From Arthrobacter sp. HY1533 (lineage in GTDB: Bacteria > Actinomycetota > Actinomycetes > Actinomycetales > Micrococcaceae), in NCBI RefSeq assembly GCF_027568515.1, contig NZ_JANKZF010000008.1, positions 124,001-188,000 on the forward strand: 64,000 bases of DNA. The letters run 5' to 3'. The translations under genes were made by a program, and so were the position numbers. Positions 33,481-41,500 of the stretch are shown here, piece by piece (within the stretch, counting starts at the first letter, position 1; every line of letters starts with the position of its first letter). The notes beneath the pieces are model-generated. The model saw only the letters and a list, made by a program, of their open reading frames with translations. It had not been told where the DNA came from and did not search any database.

Positions 33481-33763
33481 GGTGCCAGGGTCTCGACAGG
33501 CTCGACCACCGGTGCCGGGGTCTCGACAGGCTTGACCACCGGTGCCGGGGTCTCGACAGGCTCGACCACCGGTGCCGGGGTCTCGACAGGCTCGACCGCC
33601 GGTGCCGGGGTCTCGACAGGCTCGACCATCGGTTCCGGGGTCTCGACAGGCTCGACCATCGGTTCCGGGGTCTCGACAGGCTCGACCATCGGTTCCGGGG
33701 TCTCGACAGGCTCGACCATCGGTTCCGGGGTCTCGACAGGCTCGACCACCGGTGCCGGGGTCC
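33481..33763. repeat. Array of nine 30-bp direct repeats plus a partial copy
   Basis: Units start every 30 bases from 33481 to 33721, with a partial unit at 33751. Each carries the core TCTCGACAGGCTCGACC, flanked by CACCGGTGCCGGGG or the variant CATCGGTTCCGGGG. The four middle units share the second variant, showing stepwise internal expansion. There are no unique spacers. Because the period is a multiple of three, several frames stay open through it, but there is no evidence that it is translated here. It lies between the convergent methyltransferase and membrane protein genes. Confidence 0.95.
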
Positions 33764-34159
33764 CTATGCGAACGGGATGATCCAGCCGAACAGCACGTAG
33801 GCGAATGCGGCCAGCGACAGCGCCCCGGTGGTGATGGCCCAGATCCAGAGCGCCCGGCGTCGCGTCTTCACGGCGAAACCGAGCAGCGGCGGGAATGTGG
33901 CCATGGCCGCAACCATCAGGAATCCGGCTGAGCCGACGGCAATTGATTGGGCCGCCTCTGCGCCGCCGGAGGAGTCGCTCACAATGATCAACAGAAGCAT
34001 GGCCAGCAGGAATGCCGGATATGCCAGGAGTGCCCAGCCGGCAAGGGTGATGCCGACCGCCCACCACTTGGAGCGTTGCGGTTTCGGGGCAGCGCCGGGC
34101 AGACTGGTGCGCGCGACGGCCAGGCGCTGGGACGGGATCTCGCGGTGGGGTCGGGGCAT
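33764..34159 (-). CDS. Small membrane protein of unknown function (first of three similar)
   Basis: This 131-residue protein has a basic N-terminus followed by about three or four hydrophobic segments (WWAVGITLAGWALLAYPAF, LLAMLLLIIV, SAGFLMVAAMATFPPLLGFAV, ALWIWAITTGALSLAAFAYV). The layout resembles the next two small membrane proteins on the same strand, suggesting tandem duplication. No function is known. The last codons run up to the end of the repeat array. Confidence 0.65.
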   Translation of the reverse strand: MPRPHREIPSQRLAVARTSLPGAAPKPQRSKWWAVGITLAGWALLAYPAFLLAMLLLIIVSDSSGGAEAAQSIAVGSAGFLMVAAMATFPPLLGFAVKTRRRALWIWAITTGALSLAAFAYVLFGWIIPFA

Positions 34160-34244
34160 GGAAATATCCTGCCACGCAAGCCTGAAAAACTTCTAAGCGC
34201 GCGACATTCTGAAGGGCGGAGGATGCCCCCAGGCAGGGCCTTGG

Positions 34245-34631
34245 CTAGGCCACGGCCCCCGCGATGGTTCCGTAGACCACGAAAGCCGCGATGACGGCGG
34301 GAATGGCTGCACACGTGGCGATTGTCCACATCTTGGTGCTTCGAGCCGTGGATGCGATCGCCAGCAGTGCCGGTGCGCTCAGCAGACCCAGGATGCCGAC
34401 AACGCACATGAACGCGCCAAAACCGTTGCCGCCGGAATCGTAAGGGCCGGGGCCTCCGAACCAGCTGAGGAGGCCAAGCAGGGCCATGCCCAGAATCGGA
34501 ATCGCACCCACCGCGTAGCCACCGACCGCTATGAACAGGCCCAAATAGGGATTTCCGGGCTTGTCCTGGGTGGCTGGGGAAGCGTTTGAACCGGCTTGCT
34601 GGTCCAGGGGTTCCTGCATGGATTGGGACAT
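34245..34631 (-). CDS. Small membrane protein of unknown function (second of three similar)
   Basis: This 128-residue protein has a 25-residue Gln/Pro-rich cytoplasmic start and four hydrophobic segments, with a Gly-rich loop (WFGGPGPYDSGGNGFG). The pattern of a basic turn followed by MWTIATCAAIPAVIAAFVVYG matches the last helix of both neighbouring proteins. Function unknown. Confidence 0.65.
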   Translation of the reverse strand: MSQSMQEPLDQQAGSNASPATQDKPGNPYLGLFIAVGGYAVGAIPILGMALLGLLSWFGGPGPYDSGGNGFGAFMCVVGILGLLSAPALLAIASTARSTKMWTIATCAAIPAVIAAFVVYGTIAGAVA

Positions 34632-34702
34632 GGAGTTGTCGACCCGTCTTCGAAGCTAGTTATTCCAACGAATGGATAATAGCCTATCTGGCGGCCCGGG
34701 GA

Positions 34703-34791
34703 TGGTCTCGACAGGCTCGACCACCGGGGACGGCTCGACCACCGGGTCTCGACAGGCTCGACCACCGGGTCTCGACAGGCTCGACCAGCGG
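34703..34791. repeat. Interspersed TCTCGACAGGCTCGACC-type repeats (three full copies, one partial)
   Basis: Copies at about 34704-34724, 34745-34765 and 34768-34788, with a shortened CGGCTCGACCACC copy at about 34731-34743. They fill the gap between two of the small membrane protein genes and have the same unit as the nine-copy array. Confidence 0.85.
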
Positions 34792-34804
34792 GCCAGCTTG
34801 GGAA

Positions 34805-35170
34805 TTAGCCCAGGTTGCTCAGAAAACGGAAAACGAAGTACCCAACCACGCACGCGGCCGGAATGCCGGTGATGATCGTCGCCCGCCACATGGCCCGCTC
34901 CTTGAACCGCACTGCCTGGCCCAGCAGGTGCGGGGCGGCAATCATGCAGAACAGCAGCAGCGCGCCACCGACCATGATCGCGATGTTGCGGATGTCGGCG
35001 ATGCTGCGGCTGGGATCCAGGACAGCGGTCAGGATCATGAGCGTCAGCAGGATGAACGGGACAAACGCAATGGCCCAGCCGGCCAATGCGGCAAGGGAGC
35101 CCGCGAGCTGCGAGCCCTGCGCCTGCAGTTTTTCGCCGTGCGGGGTGGACGGGCTGGGAGTGTCGGTCAT
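34805..35170 (-). CDS. Small membrane protein of unknown function (third of three similar)
   Basis: This 121-residue protein has four hydrophobic segments after a polar 20-residue start. The segment RAMWRATIITGIPAACVVGYFVF corresponds to the last helix in the other two. Spacing and topology suggest a small paralogous family. No partner or function is evident. Confidence 0.65.
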   Translation of the reverse strand: MTDTPSPSTPHGEKLQAQGSQLAGSLAALAGWAIAFVPFILLTLMILTAVLDPSRSIADIRNIAIMVGGALLLFCMIAAPHLLGQAVRFKERAMWRATIITGIPAACVVGYFVFRFLSNLG

Positions 35171-35391
35171 GCTCTATTTCTACCAGCAATGTCCGGGAAT
35201 GATCAGTTCGTTGCACGGCGGTCCGCGTCGGGAAGTCCCGCTGCGCTGCCAAGCCGCGTGCCGCCGTCGTGCTCAATGTCCAGGAAAACTGTGGACCGCA
35301 TCCCCGACTGGGTGTAGCTTGCGTCACCGCCTATAGTGGCCTGGGCGACATTGGTGGGATGTCCCATGACTAATCTTGAAAGAGGAGCACA

Positions 35392-36903
35392 GTGCACGAT
35401 CGAATTCGCCATGCGGGGTTGTTGGAGAAGCGCATGTCAGCTGAGGCGGCCGCTGCGCTGATCAAGCCCGGGATGACCGTGGCCATGAGCGGCTTCACCG
35501 GTGCAGGCTACCCGAAGGCGGTGCCGCAGGCGTTGGCCGCGCAGATGGAAAAGTCGCACGCACAGGGTGATTCGTTCAAGATCAAGGTCCTCACCGGCGC
35601 GTCCACCGCACCCGAGCTCGACGGCGTGCTCGCCAAGGTGGGCGGCATGGAGCTGCGCCTGCCGTACATGTCCGATCCCGCGCTGCGCAAGCGGATCAAC
35701 GACGGCGAGCTCGACTACATGGACATCCACCTGAGCCATGTTGCCCAGCACACCTGGTTTGGCTTCTACGGCGGCATCAACATTGCCATCATCGAGGTTG
35801 TGGGCATCCGCGAGGACGGCACCCTGATTCCATCGTCGTCCGTGGGAAACAACAAGACCTGGCTGGACATGGCCGACGCCGTGATCCTCGAGGTCAACAC
35901 GCAGCAGTCCGAGCTCATGGAAGGCATGCACGACGTCTACTACGGCACGGCCCTGCCGCCGCACCGCCAGCCCATCATGCTGACCTCGCCCGAGGACAGG
36001 ATCGGCCAGCCCTACCTGAACGTGGACGTGGACAAGGTCATCGCGGTCGTCGAGACTGACGCCCCGGACAGGCTCTCCGCCTTCGCCGCCCCGGACGAGG
36101 CCTCCAACATGATCGCCCAGCACCTGCTGGACTTCCTGGACGGCGAAATCAAGGCCGGCCGCATGACCGACAAGCTGCTGCCGCTGCAGTCGGGCGTGGG
36201 TAACATTGCCAACGCCGTGCTGGCAGGGCTGTCGCGCGGCGGCTACCGCGGGCTCAAGGCCTACACCGAGGTCATCCAGGACGGCATGCTGGACTTGATC
36301 AAGGACGGCACCATCGAGTTCGCCTCCGCCACCTCCTTCTCCCTGTCCGAGGCCGGCATCGAGGAGTTCAACCGCAACGTGGACTTCTACCGCGACCGCA
36401 TTGTGCTGCGCACCCAGGAAATCTCCAACCACCCCGAGCTCATCCGCCGCCTGGGCTGCATTGCCCTCAACGGCATGATCGAGGCCGACATTTACGGCAA
36501 CGTCAACTCCACGCATGTGGTGGGATCGCACGTCATGAACGGCATCGGCGGCTCCGGCGACTTCGCCCGCAACGGCTTCCTCGGCGCCTTCATGTCCCCG
36601 TCCACGGCAAAGGGCGGCCGCATCTCCGGCATCGTGCCCATGGCCAGCCACGTGGACCACACCGAGCACGACACCATGCTCCTGATCACCGAGCAGGGCC
36701 TGGCCGACATGCGCGGCCTCGCGCCCAAGCAGCGCGCCCGCCTGGTCACCGAGAAGTGCGCGCACCCGGACTACAAGCCCATGCTGGAGGACTACTTCGA
36801 GCGGGCCTCCCGCGAGTCCTACGGCAAGCACACCCCGCACCTGATGGGCGAGGCCCTGTCCTGGCACCAGCGCTACATCGAAACCGGGGACATGCGCCTG
36901 TAG
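35392..36903 (+). CDS. Acetyl-CoA hydrolase/CoA-transferase family protein (succinyl-CoA:acetate CoA-transferase type)
   Basis: This 503-residue protein is of the Cat1/AarC type. The start is GTG behind AGAGGAG. Visible features are the oxyanion-loop region MSGFTGAGYPKAVP, QSGVGNIANAVLAGL, and Glu293 in AYTEVIQDGML, which fits the CoA-thioester-forming Glu (Glu294 in AarC). GIGGSGDFARNGFLGAFMSPSTAKGG completes the set. It moves CoA between acyl groups, for example succinyl-CoA and acetate, linking acetate use to the TCA cycle. It stands alone with its own hairpin downstream. Confidence 0.93.
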   Translation: MHDRIRHAGLLEKRMSAEAAAALIKPGMTVAMSGFTGAGYPKAVPQALAAQMEKSHAQGDSFKIKVLTGASTAPELDGVLAKVGGMELRLPYMSDPALRKRINDGELDYMDIHLSHVAQHTWFGFYGGINIAIIEVVGIREDGTLIPSSSVGNNKTWLDMADAVILEVNTQQSELMEGMHDVYYGTALPPHRQPIMLTSPEDRIGQPYLNVDVDKVIAVVETDAPDRLSAFAAPDEASNMIAQHLLDFLDGEIKAGRMTDKLLPLQSGVGNIANAVLAGLSRGGYRGLKAYTEVIQDGMLDLIKDGTIEFASATSFSLSEAGIEEFNRNVDFYRDRIVLRTQEISNHPELIRRLGCIALNGMIEADIYGNVNSTHVVGSHVMNGIGGSGDFARNGFLGAFMSPSTAKGGRISGIVPMASHVDHTEHDTMLLITEQGLADMRGLAPKQRARLVTEKCAHPDYKPMLEDYFERASRESYGKHTPHLMGEALSWHQRYIETGDMRL

Positions 36904-36909
36904 TTCCAG

Positions 36910-36981
36910 TGGTTGAGCCTGTCGAAACCGTGATTTCGACAGGCTCAATCACCGGGCCGGTGATCGAGCCTGTCGAGATCC
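36910..36981 (+). terminator. Inverted pair of interspersed repeats forming an 18-bp hairpin after the CoA-transferase gene
   Basis: TGGTTGAGCCTGTCGAAA (36910-36927) pairs with TTTCGACAGGCTCAATCA (36934-36951), with one wobble and a six-base loop. A third copy of the repeat follows at about 36960-36981. Here the interspersed repeat is in inverted orientation and could act as a bidirectional transcription stop. Confidence 0.7.
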
Positions 36982-37141
36982 ACTGCACCGGAAAGCACGA
37001 CGGCGCTCGGCCGGCGGTTATGTTTCCATCCCCGGCAAATTGCAAAGTTCATTTGGTAGTATCCGGTGACCCGTGACCGGGCCGCCAAAGAACCGGTGCA
37101 TGAATCCCTGTCCACGCGACAGCCACAGAATGGAATGCCAC

Positions 37142-37843
37142 GTGAAAGACAACGCCAAGGCCGAATCCGGGCTGAAGACGTCCAAGATCATCGTTTGGTC
37201 CCTGCTCGCAGCCGTCATCATCGCCGCCGTGGTTGCCGTGATCATGGCCCAGTCGGGCCCCAAGGCCAGCGACAGTGCCAACGCGGCGCCGGAAGGTACA
37301 GCCTCACAGGCCTCTTTGGTGGTGCGCGAGAACAGCCACATCCTGTCCCAGGCCAAGGACGAAAAGGCCGTCCTGGTCGAATTCCTGGACTTTGAATGCG
37401 AGTCCTGCGGTGCGGCCTACCCCTTTGTGGAGGAACTGCGCAGCAAGTACGGGGAGAATGTCACGTTCGTCCAGCGCTACTTCCCGCTGCCCGGCCACTT
37501 GAACTCGATGAACTCCGCCGTGGCCGTGGAAGCCGCGGCCCAGCAGGGCTCACATGAGGCCATGTACAAGAAGATGTTTGAAACCCAGTCCCAGTGGGGT
37601 GAATCGGCGGACAACAAGAGCGCCGTGTTCCGCGGCTACGCCGAGGAGCTCGGCCTGGACATGGCCGCCTTTGACAGGGCCGTGGCCGACCCCGCCACCA
37701 AGGCCCGCGTGGAGTTCGACAAGGCAGACGGCCAGGCCCTGGGCGTCACCGGAACCCCCACGTTCTTCCTGGACGGGGAGCTCCTGAAGGTCCAGAGCCT
37801 GGAACAGTTCGATGCCGCCGTTGCCGCAACCGCGGCGAACTAG
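37142..37843 (+). CDS. Membrane-anchored DsbA-family thiol-disulfide oxidoreductase
   Basis: The protein has 233 residues. A short cytoplasmic N-terminus is followed by one transmembrane helix (IIVWSLLAAVIIAAVVAVIMA), then an extracellular thioredoxin/DsbA domain. The active site is C-E-S-C in LDFECESCGAAYPF. The cis-Pro loop is VTGTPTFFLDG. It likely oxidises or isomerises secreted proteins. GTG at 37142 is preferred; an ATG at 37130 would add four residues. The VKOR gene follows nine bases after its stop and probably reoxidises it, replacing DsbB as is usual in actinobacteria. Confidence 0.9.
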   Translation: MKDNAKAESGLKTSKIIVWSLLAAVIIAAVVAVIMAQSGPKASDSANAAPEGTASQASLVVRENSHILSQAKDEKAVLVEFLDFECESCGAAYPFVEELRSKYGENVTFVQRYFPLPGHLNSMNSAVAVEAAAQQGSHEAMYKKMFETQSQWGESADNKSAVFRGYAEELGLDMAAFDRAVADPATKARVEFDKADGQALGVTGTPTFFLDGELLKVQSLEQFDAAVAATAAN

Positions 37844-37852
37844 GGCCTGACC

Positions 37853-38437
37853 GTGCCCCGCTTTGCCCAACAACGGGCCTTCGGCCTCGTCCTGCTGGTC
37901 ACGGGCGCCGTGGGCTGGGTGGCCTCGGCCATCCTGGTCCTCGAGCGGTTCGCCATGTACAAGAATCCGGGCCACGTCACCAGTTGCGACGTCAACCCCT
38001 GGGTGTCCTGCGGACGCGTCATGGGCACCTGGCAATCGCAGTTGTTTGGCTTCCCCAACCCGCTGATTGGGATCGTGGCCTTTGCCATTGTGCTGGCCAC
38101 GGCCATGGCCGTCCTCGCCGGTGCAGACCTTGCCCGGTGGTACTGGCTCGGGCTGCAGGCGGGCGTGGTGCTCGGGGCAGTGTTCGCCGTGTGGCTGTGG
38201 AGCCAGGCGCTCTTCGAAATCTACGTCCTGTGCCTGTACTGCATGGTGGTCTGGGCGGCCATGGTTCCGCTGCTGGTGCTGCTCACGGTGCGCAACCTGG
38301 TCCACGGCGTCATCCCCGCCCCGAAAGCCGTGACTGCCTTCGCCACCACCTGGGCCGGAACCATCGTGGCGGCAATCTATGTAGTTGTTGCCCTGTCAGT
38401 GGTCGTGCGCTTCTTCCCGGCCATCACGGGAGGATAG
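37853..38437 (+). CDS. Vitamin K epoxide reductase (VKOR) family protein
   Basis: This 194-residue protein has five hydrophobic segments. The redox centre CLYC (in VLCLYCMVVW) and a second Cys pair in the first loop (SCDVNPWVSCG) are both present, the full VKOR set. It passes electrons from the DsbA-like partner to menaquinone and so drives disulfide formation outside the membrane. The start is GTG at 37853. It ends in a hairpin terminator. Confidence 0.93.
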   Translation: MPRFAQQRAFGLVLLVTGAVGWVASAILVLERFAMYKNPGHVTSCDVNPWVSCGRVMGTWQSQLFGFPNPLIGIVAFAIVLATAMAVLAGADLARWYWLGLQAGVVLGAVFAVWLWSQALFEIYVLCLYCMVVWAAMVPLLVLLTVRNLVHGVIPAPKAVTAFATTWAGTIVAAIYVVVALSVVVRFFPAITGG

Positions 38438-38438
38438 C

Positions 38439-38463
38439 CCGGGCACCCGCGGCGGGTGCCCGG
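38439..38463 (+). terminator. Hairpin terminator of the DsbA-VKOR operon
   Basis: CCGGGCACCC (38439-38448) and GGGTGCCCGG (38454-38463) form a perfect 10-bp stem with loop GCGGC, directly after the VKOR stop. No T run follows. Confidence 0.65.
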
Positions 38464-38571
38464 CGTCGTGCGCTGGAGTTCAGAGCGGATGGCGCACGGT
38501 GCGAGAATTGAACGGACGTGCCGGCAGAGGCATGGGGTGGCCGCATCGAAGGCGGTGCAAAGGGGAGCGCA

Positions 38572-41500
38572 GTGGATCTTGCAGTTGACGGGCAGACGGC
38601 GCCGGGGCGGCTGCACAGCCAGATGAAGGCGTGGCGCGAGGACCTGTTGGCGCTCGACCGGCGCCAGAAGCTCCTGTATTTCCAGCACCCCAAGGTGGGT
38701 TCGCTGGAGTTCGTGCTGCCCGCGATGGGCGAGATCGAACGCTGGCTGGAGCGCGGCCGCGTCCACCTCCAGCCCGCAGCACCCGAACCCGGAACCGCGC
38801 AGCCGGCCAAGGCCGCCAAGAGCCGCACCGCGACCGTCCTGGACAAGGACGACGCCGCGCTGCAGGCCACCTGCCGACGCCTGCACCAGCGCTCCGAACA
38901 GGAGTACGCAGACCGCGGCGTCTGGATCCTCTACGTTGGCCTGGGCATGCTCAATTGGGTTGACCCCGCCGACGGCAAGCCCGCCGGCAGCCCACTGAAG
39001 CTGGTGCCCGTGCGGCTGGAACGCACAGGCAGCACCTTCGCGCTGCACCGCACCCGCGACGAGGCCCAGGTGAACTCGGCGCTCGCGCTGAAGATGCAGC
39101 GCGACTTCGGCATCGAGCTGCCGGCCTTTGAAGATCCCGACTTCACCGTGCAGGAACTCACCACGCTGCTCCGGGACGCCATTGCCGGCGAGCCGGACTG
39201 GTCCATCGACGCCCGCAGCATCCTGATGACATTCACCTTCCACAAGGAGGCCATGTACAAGGACCTGGCGGACAACGAGGCGCAAATCCTGGCCAGCCCG
39301 CTGATCCAGGCCATGGCGCTGGGCCCCGACGCCGGGCAGGAAGAAAACCTTGCCTTCGAACTGGCCGACGACGCGTCCCTGGACAATCTGGTGCCGCCCG
39401 AAACGCTGCACAGCATCCTGGACGCCGACTCCAGCCAGCGAAAATGCATCATTGCCGCCCGGGAGGGCCGCAGCTTTGTCATGGACGGCCCTCCCGGCAC
39501 GGGCAAGAGCCAGACCATCGCCAACATCATCGCCGAACTGATGGCGGTGGGGAAGACGGTCCTGTTTGTCAGCGAGAAGGCCGCCGCACTGGATGTGGTC
39601 CGGGACCGCCTGGCGGCGCAAAACCTCAGCCCCTTCCTGCTGGAACTCCACAGCCACAAGGCCACCCGCAAGCACGTGGTGCAGGCGCTCAGCAGGGAAC
39701 TGTCGCAGCGCCCTGTGGGCCGGCACACCCTTGACCCCACCGACCGTTCCCGGCTGGAAAGCGCCCGGGAGGAGTTGAGCGGATACGCCGCCGCCATGAA
39801 TGAGGTGCGGCAGCCGCTGGGCCGCAGCCTGCACAGTGTCCTGGGCCGGTTGGTGCAGCTCTCCGTGCATGGGCAGATTCCCACGGGGGAGCAGGCCCGC
39901 TTCGCCACCCTCGATGCGGAGCTTCTGGGCATGATCCAGCGCAGGGCCGGGGAGCTGTCCCGTGCCTGGCGGCCCGCCGCGGAGGGTGCAGACTTCACCT
40001 GGCGCGGCCTGGCCGGGGACCAGCCCGACGCCGGCGGGATCCGCGACGCTGCCGGCGCCGCCCTGGACATGGCGGATTTGTCACAAGAGCTCAACGACCA
40101 GGCCCTGAACCTGGACAGCCGGCTGCCATTCCTTGACGTTCCGCTCAGCCGCTCCGGCGTGGAGCAGCGCCTCGCCGTGCTGGACCTGCTGGCCCGCCGC
40201 CCGCAGACACCTGACGGGTGGCTGGGCGGCGACTTCGACGCCGTCGAATCCCGCGTGCGCGGGTGGCTGGACAGCGTCGAGCTGAGGAAGCAGCTGGCAA
40301 CCACCATCGGCACCTCCTTCACGGCATGGACCCCGGCGGACCACGCCATGGCCGCGGAACTCAAGCTCGCCATCCGCAACACCGAAACGGTCCCCGTGCC
40401 CGGCGGCATTGGCCAGGCCACGGTGGCGCGGGCAACTGCACTGCAGCAGGAAATCCGCCCCATCACCGCGGAAATCCAGGCATTGGAAGCTGACGCGGCA
40501 CAGATCGCCTTGCTGTTCCGCACCGAGGCGGCAGCGCTGGGCATGCGCAAGCTCCGGGTGCTGTGCGCGCTCGCAGCCATGAGCCAGGCCGGCAACCGCC
40601 CCGAGGCAGACTGGCTGGACACCTCCGTCCACGCCTCGCTCGAGGAGGGCGTGCTGGTGCTCGGCGGTGCCACGGCCAAGGTGCTCCGCTTCGAACAGCA
40701 GCTCCGGGCCACCTTCACCCCGGACGTCCTCAACCTCGACCTCGAAGGGCTGGCTGACCGTTTCGCCCACGTCCACGACGGCTTCTTCAGCCGCTGGTCC
40801 GCCGCCGCCCGCGCCGACCGCAACACCCTGCGCGCCGCCACCCCGCGCGGCACCGTCAACCGCGAGGTCATCGACGCCCTGCCGGCCGCCATGGCCTGGC
40901 GCGATGCCCTGCAGGAGCTGTACGCCGCCGAGCGCACGTACGGGCCGAGGCTCAAGAGCTACTACCAGGGCCTGCACACCGACTTTGGCCGCATCCGCCA
41001 GGCCATCGACCTGGCCCGGGAGGCGTCTGTGGTGGCCGGGGACGACGTGGGGCTGGACGGCCTGGCCGCACAGCTCTCCACCAACACCGAGCCCGACCGC
41101 CTGCTCATGCCCATCGCCAACGCCATCACGGAGCGCCTTGACCGGATCGAACGGCTCATGGGTGCCAGCCTTGGCCCCGACTTCCGCGGCTGGGCCCCGA
41201 ATGCAACGCTGGCCGAACTCACGCACCACACGGGGGACTTCGCTACCCGGCTGGCCGCTGCGGACTCCGCCCTGGCCCGCCTCACCGCCATGGGTGCCGC
41301 GCCCCTGACACTCACCGAAGCCGTCGGCGCGCTGGACTCGATCGGCCGGCTCGCGGAGCTGGATGCTAGGAACCGCGCCTGTGCTGCCGCCGACTCCGCG
41401 CTGCTGGGCCACCGCTTCGCCGGGCTGGCCACCGACTGGGCCGCGCTGGAGCATGACCTGGCCTGGTGCCGGGAGGCACGACGCAACCTGCAGGCACCGC

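Noticed and set aside
33481-33763. Possible CRISPR array
   Set aside because: The repeats are directly adjacent with a 30-base period and no unique spacers, and no cas genes are near. It is a tandem repeat.
33532-33780. Repetitive STGSTTGAGV-type coding frame through the 30-bp array
   Set aside because: It is open only because the period is a multiple of three. There is no ribosome binding site, and the same repeat is non-coding at other places.
35437-36948. 503-codon open frame opposite the CoA-transferase gene
   Set aside because: Its protein is low-complexity Val/His/Gly-rich and matches nothing. High GC keeps the antisense frame open. The plus strand encodes a complete enzyme.
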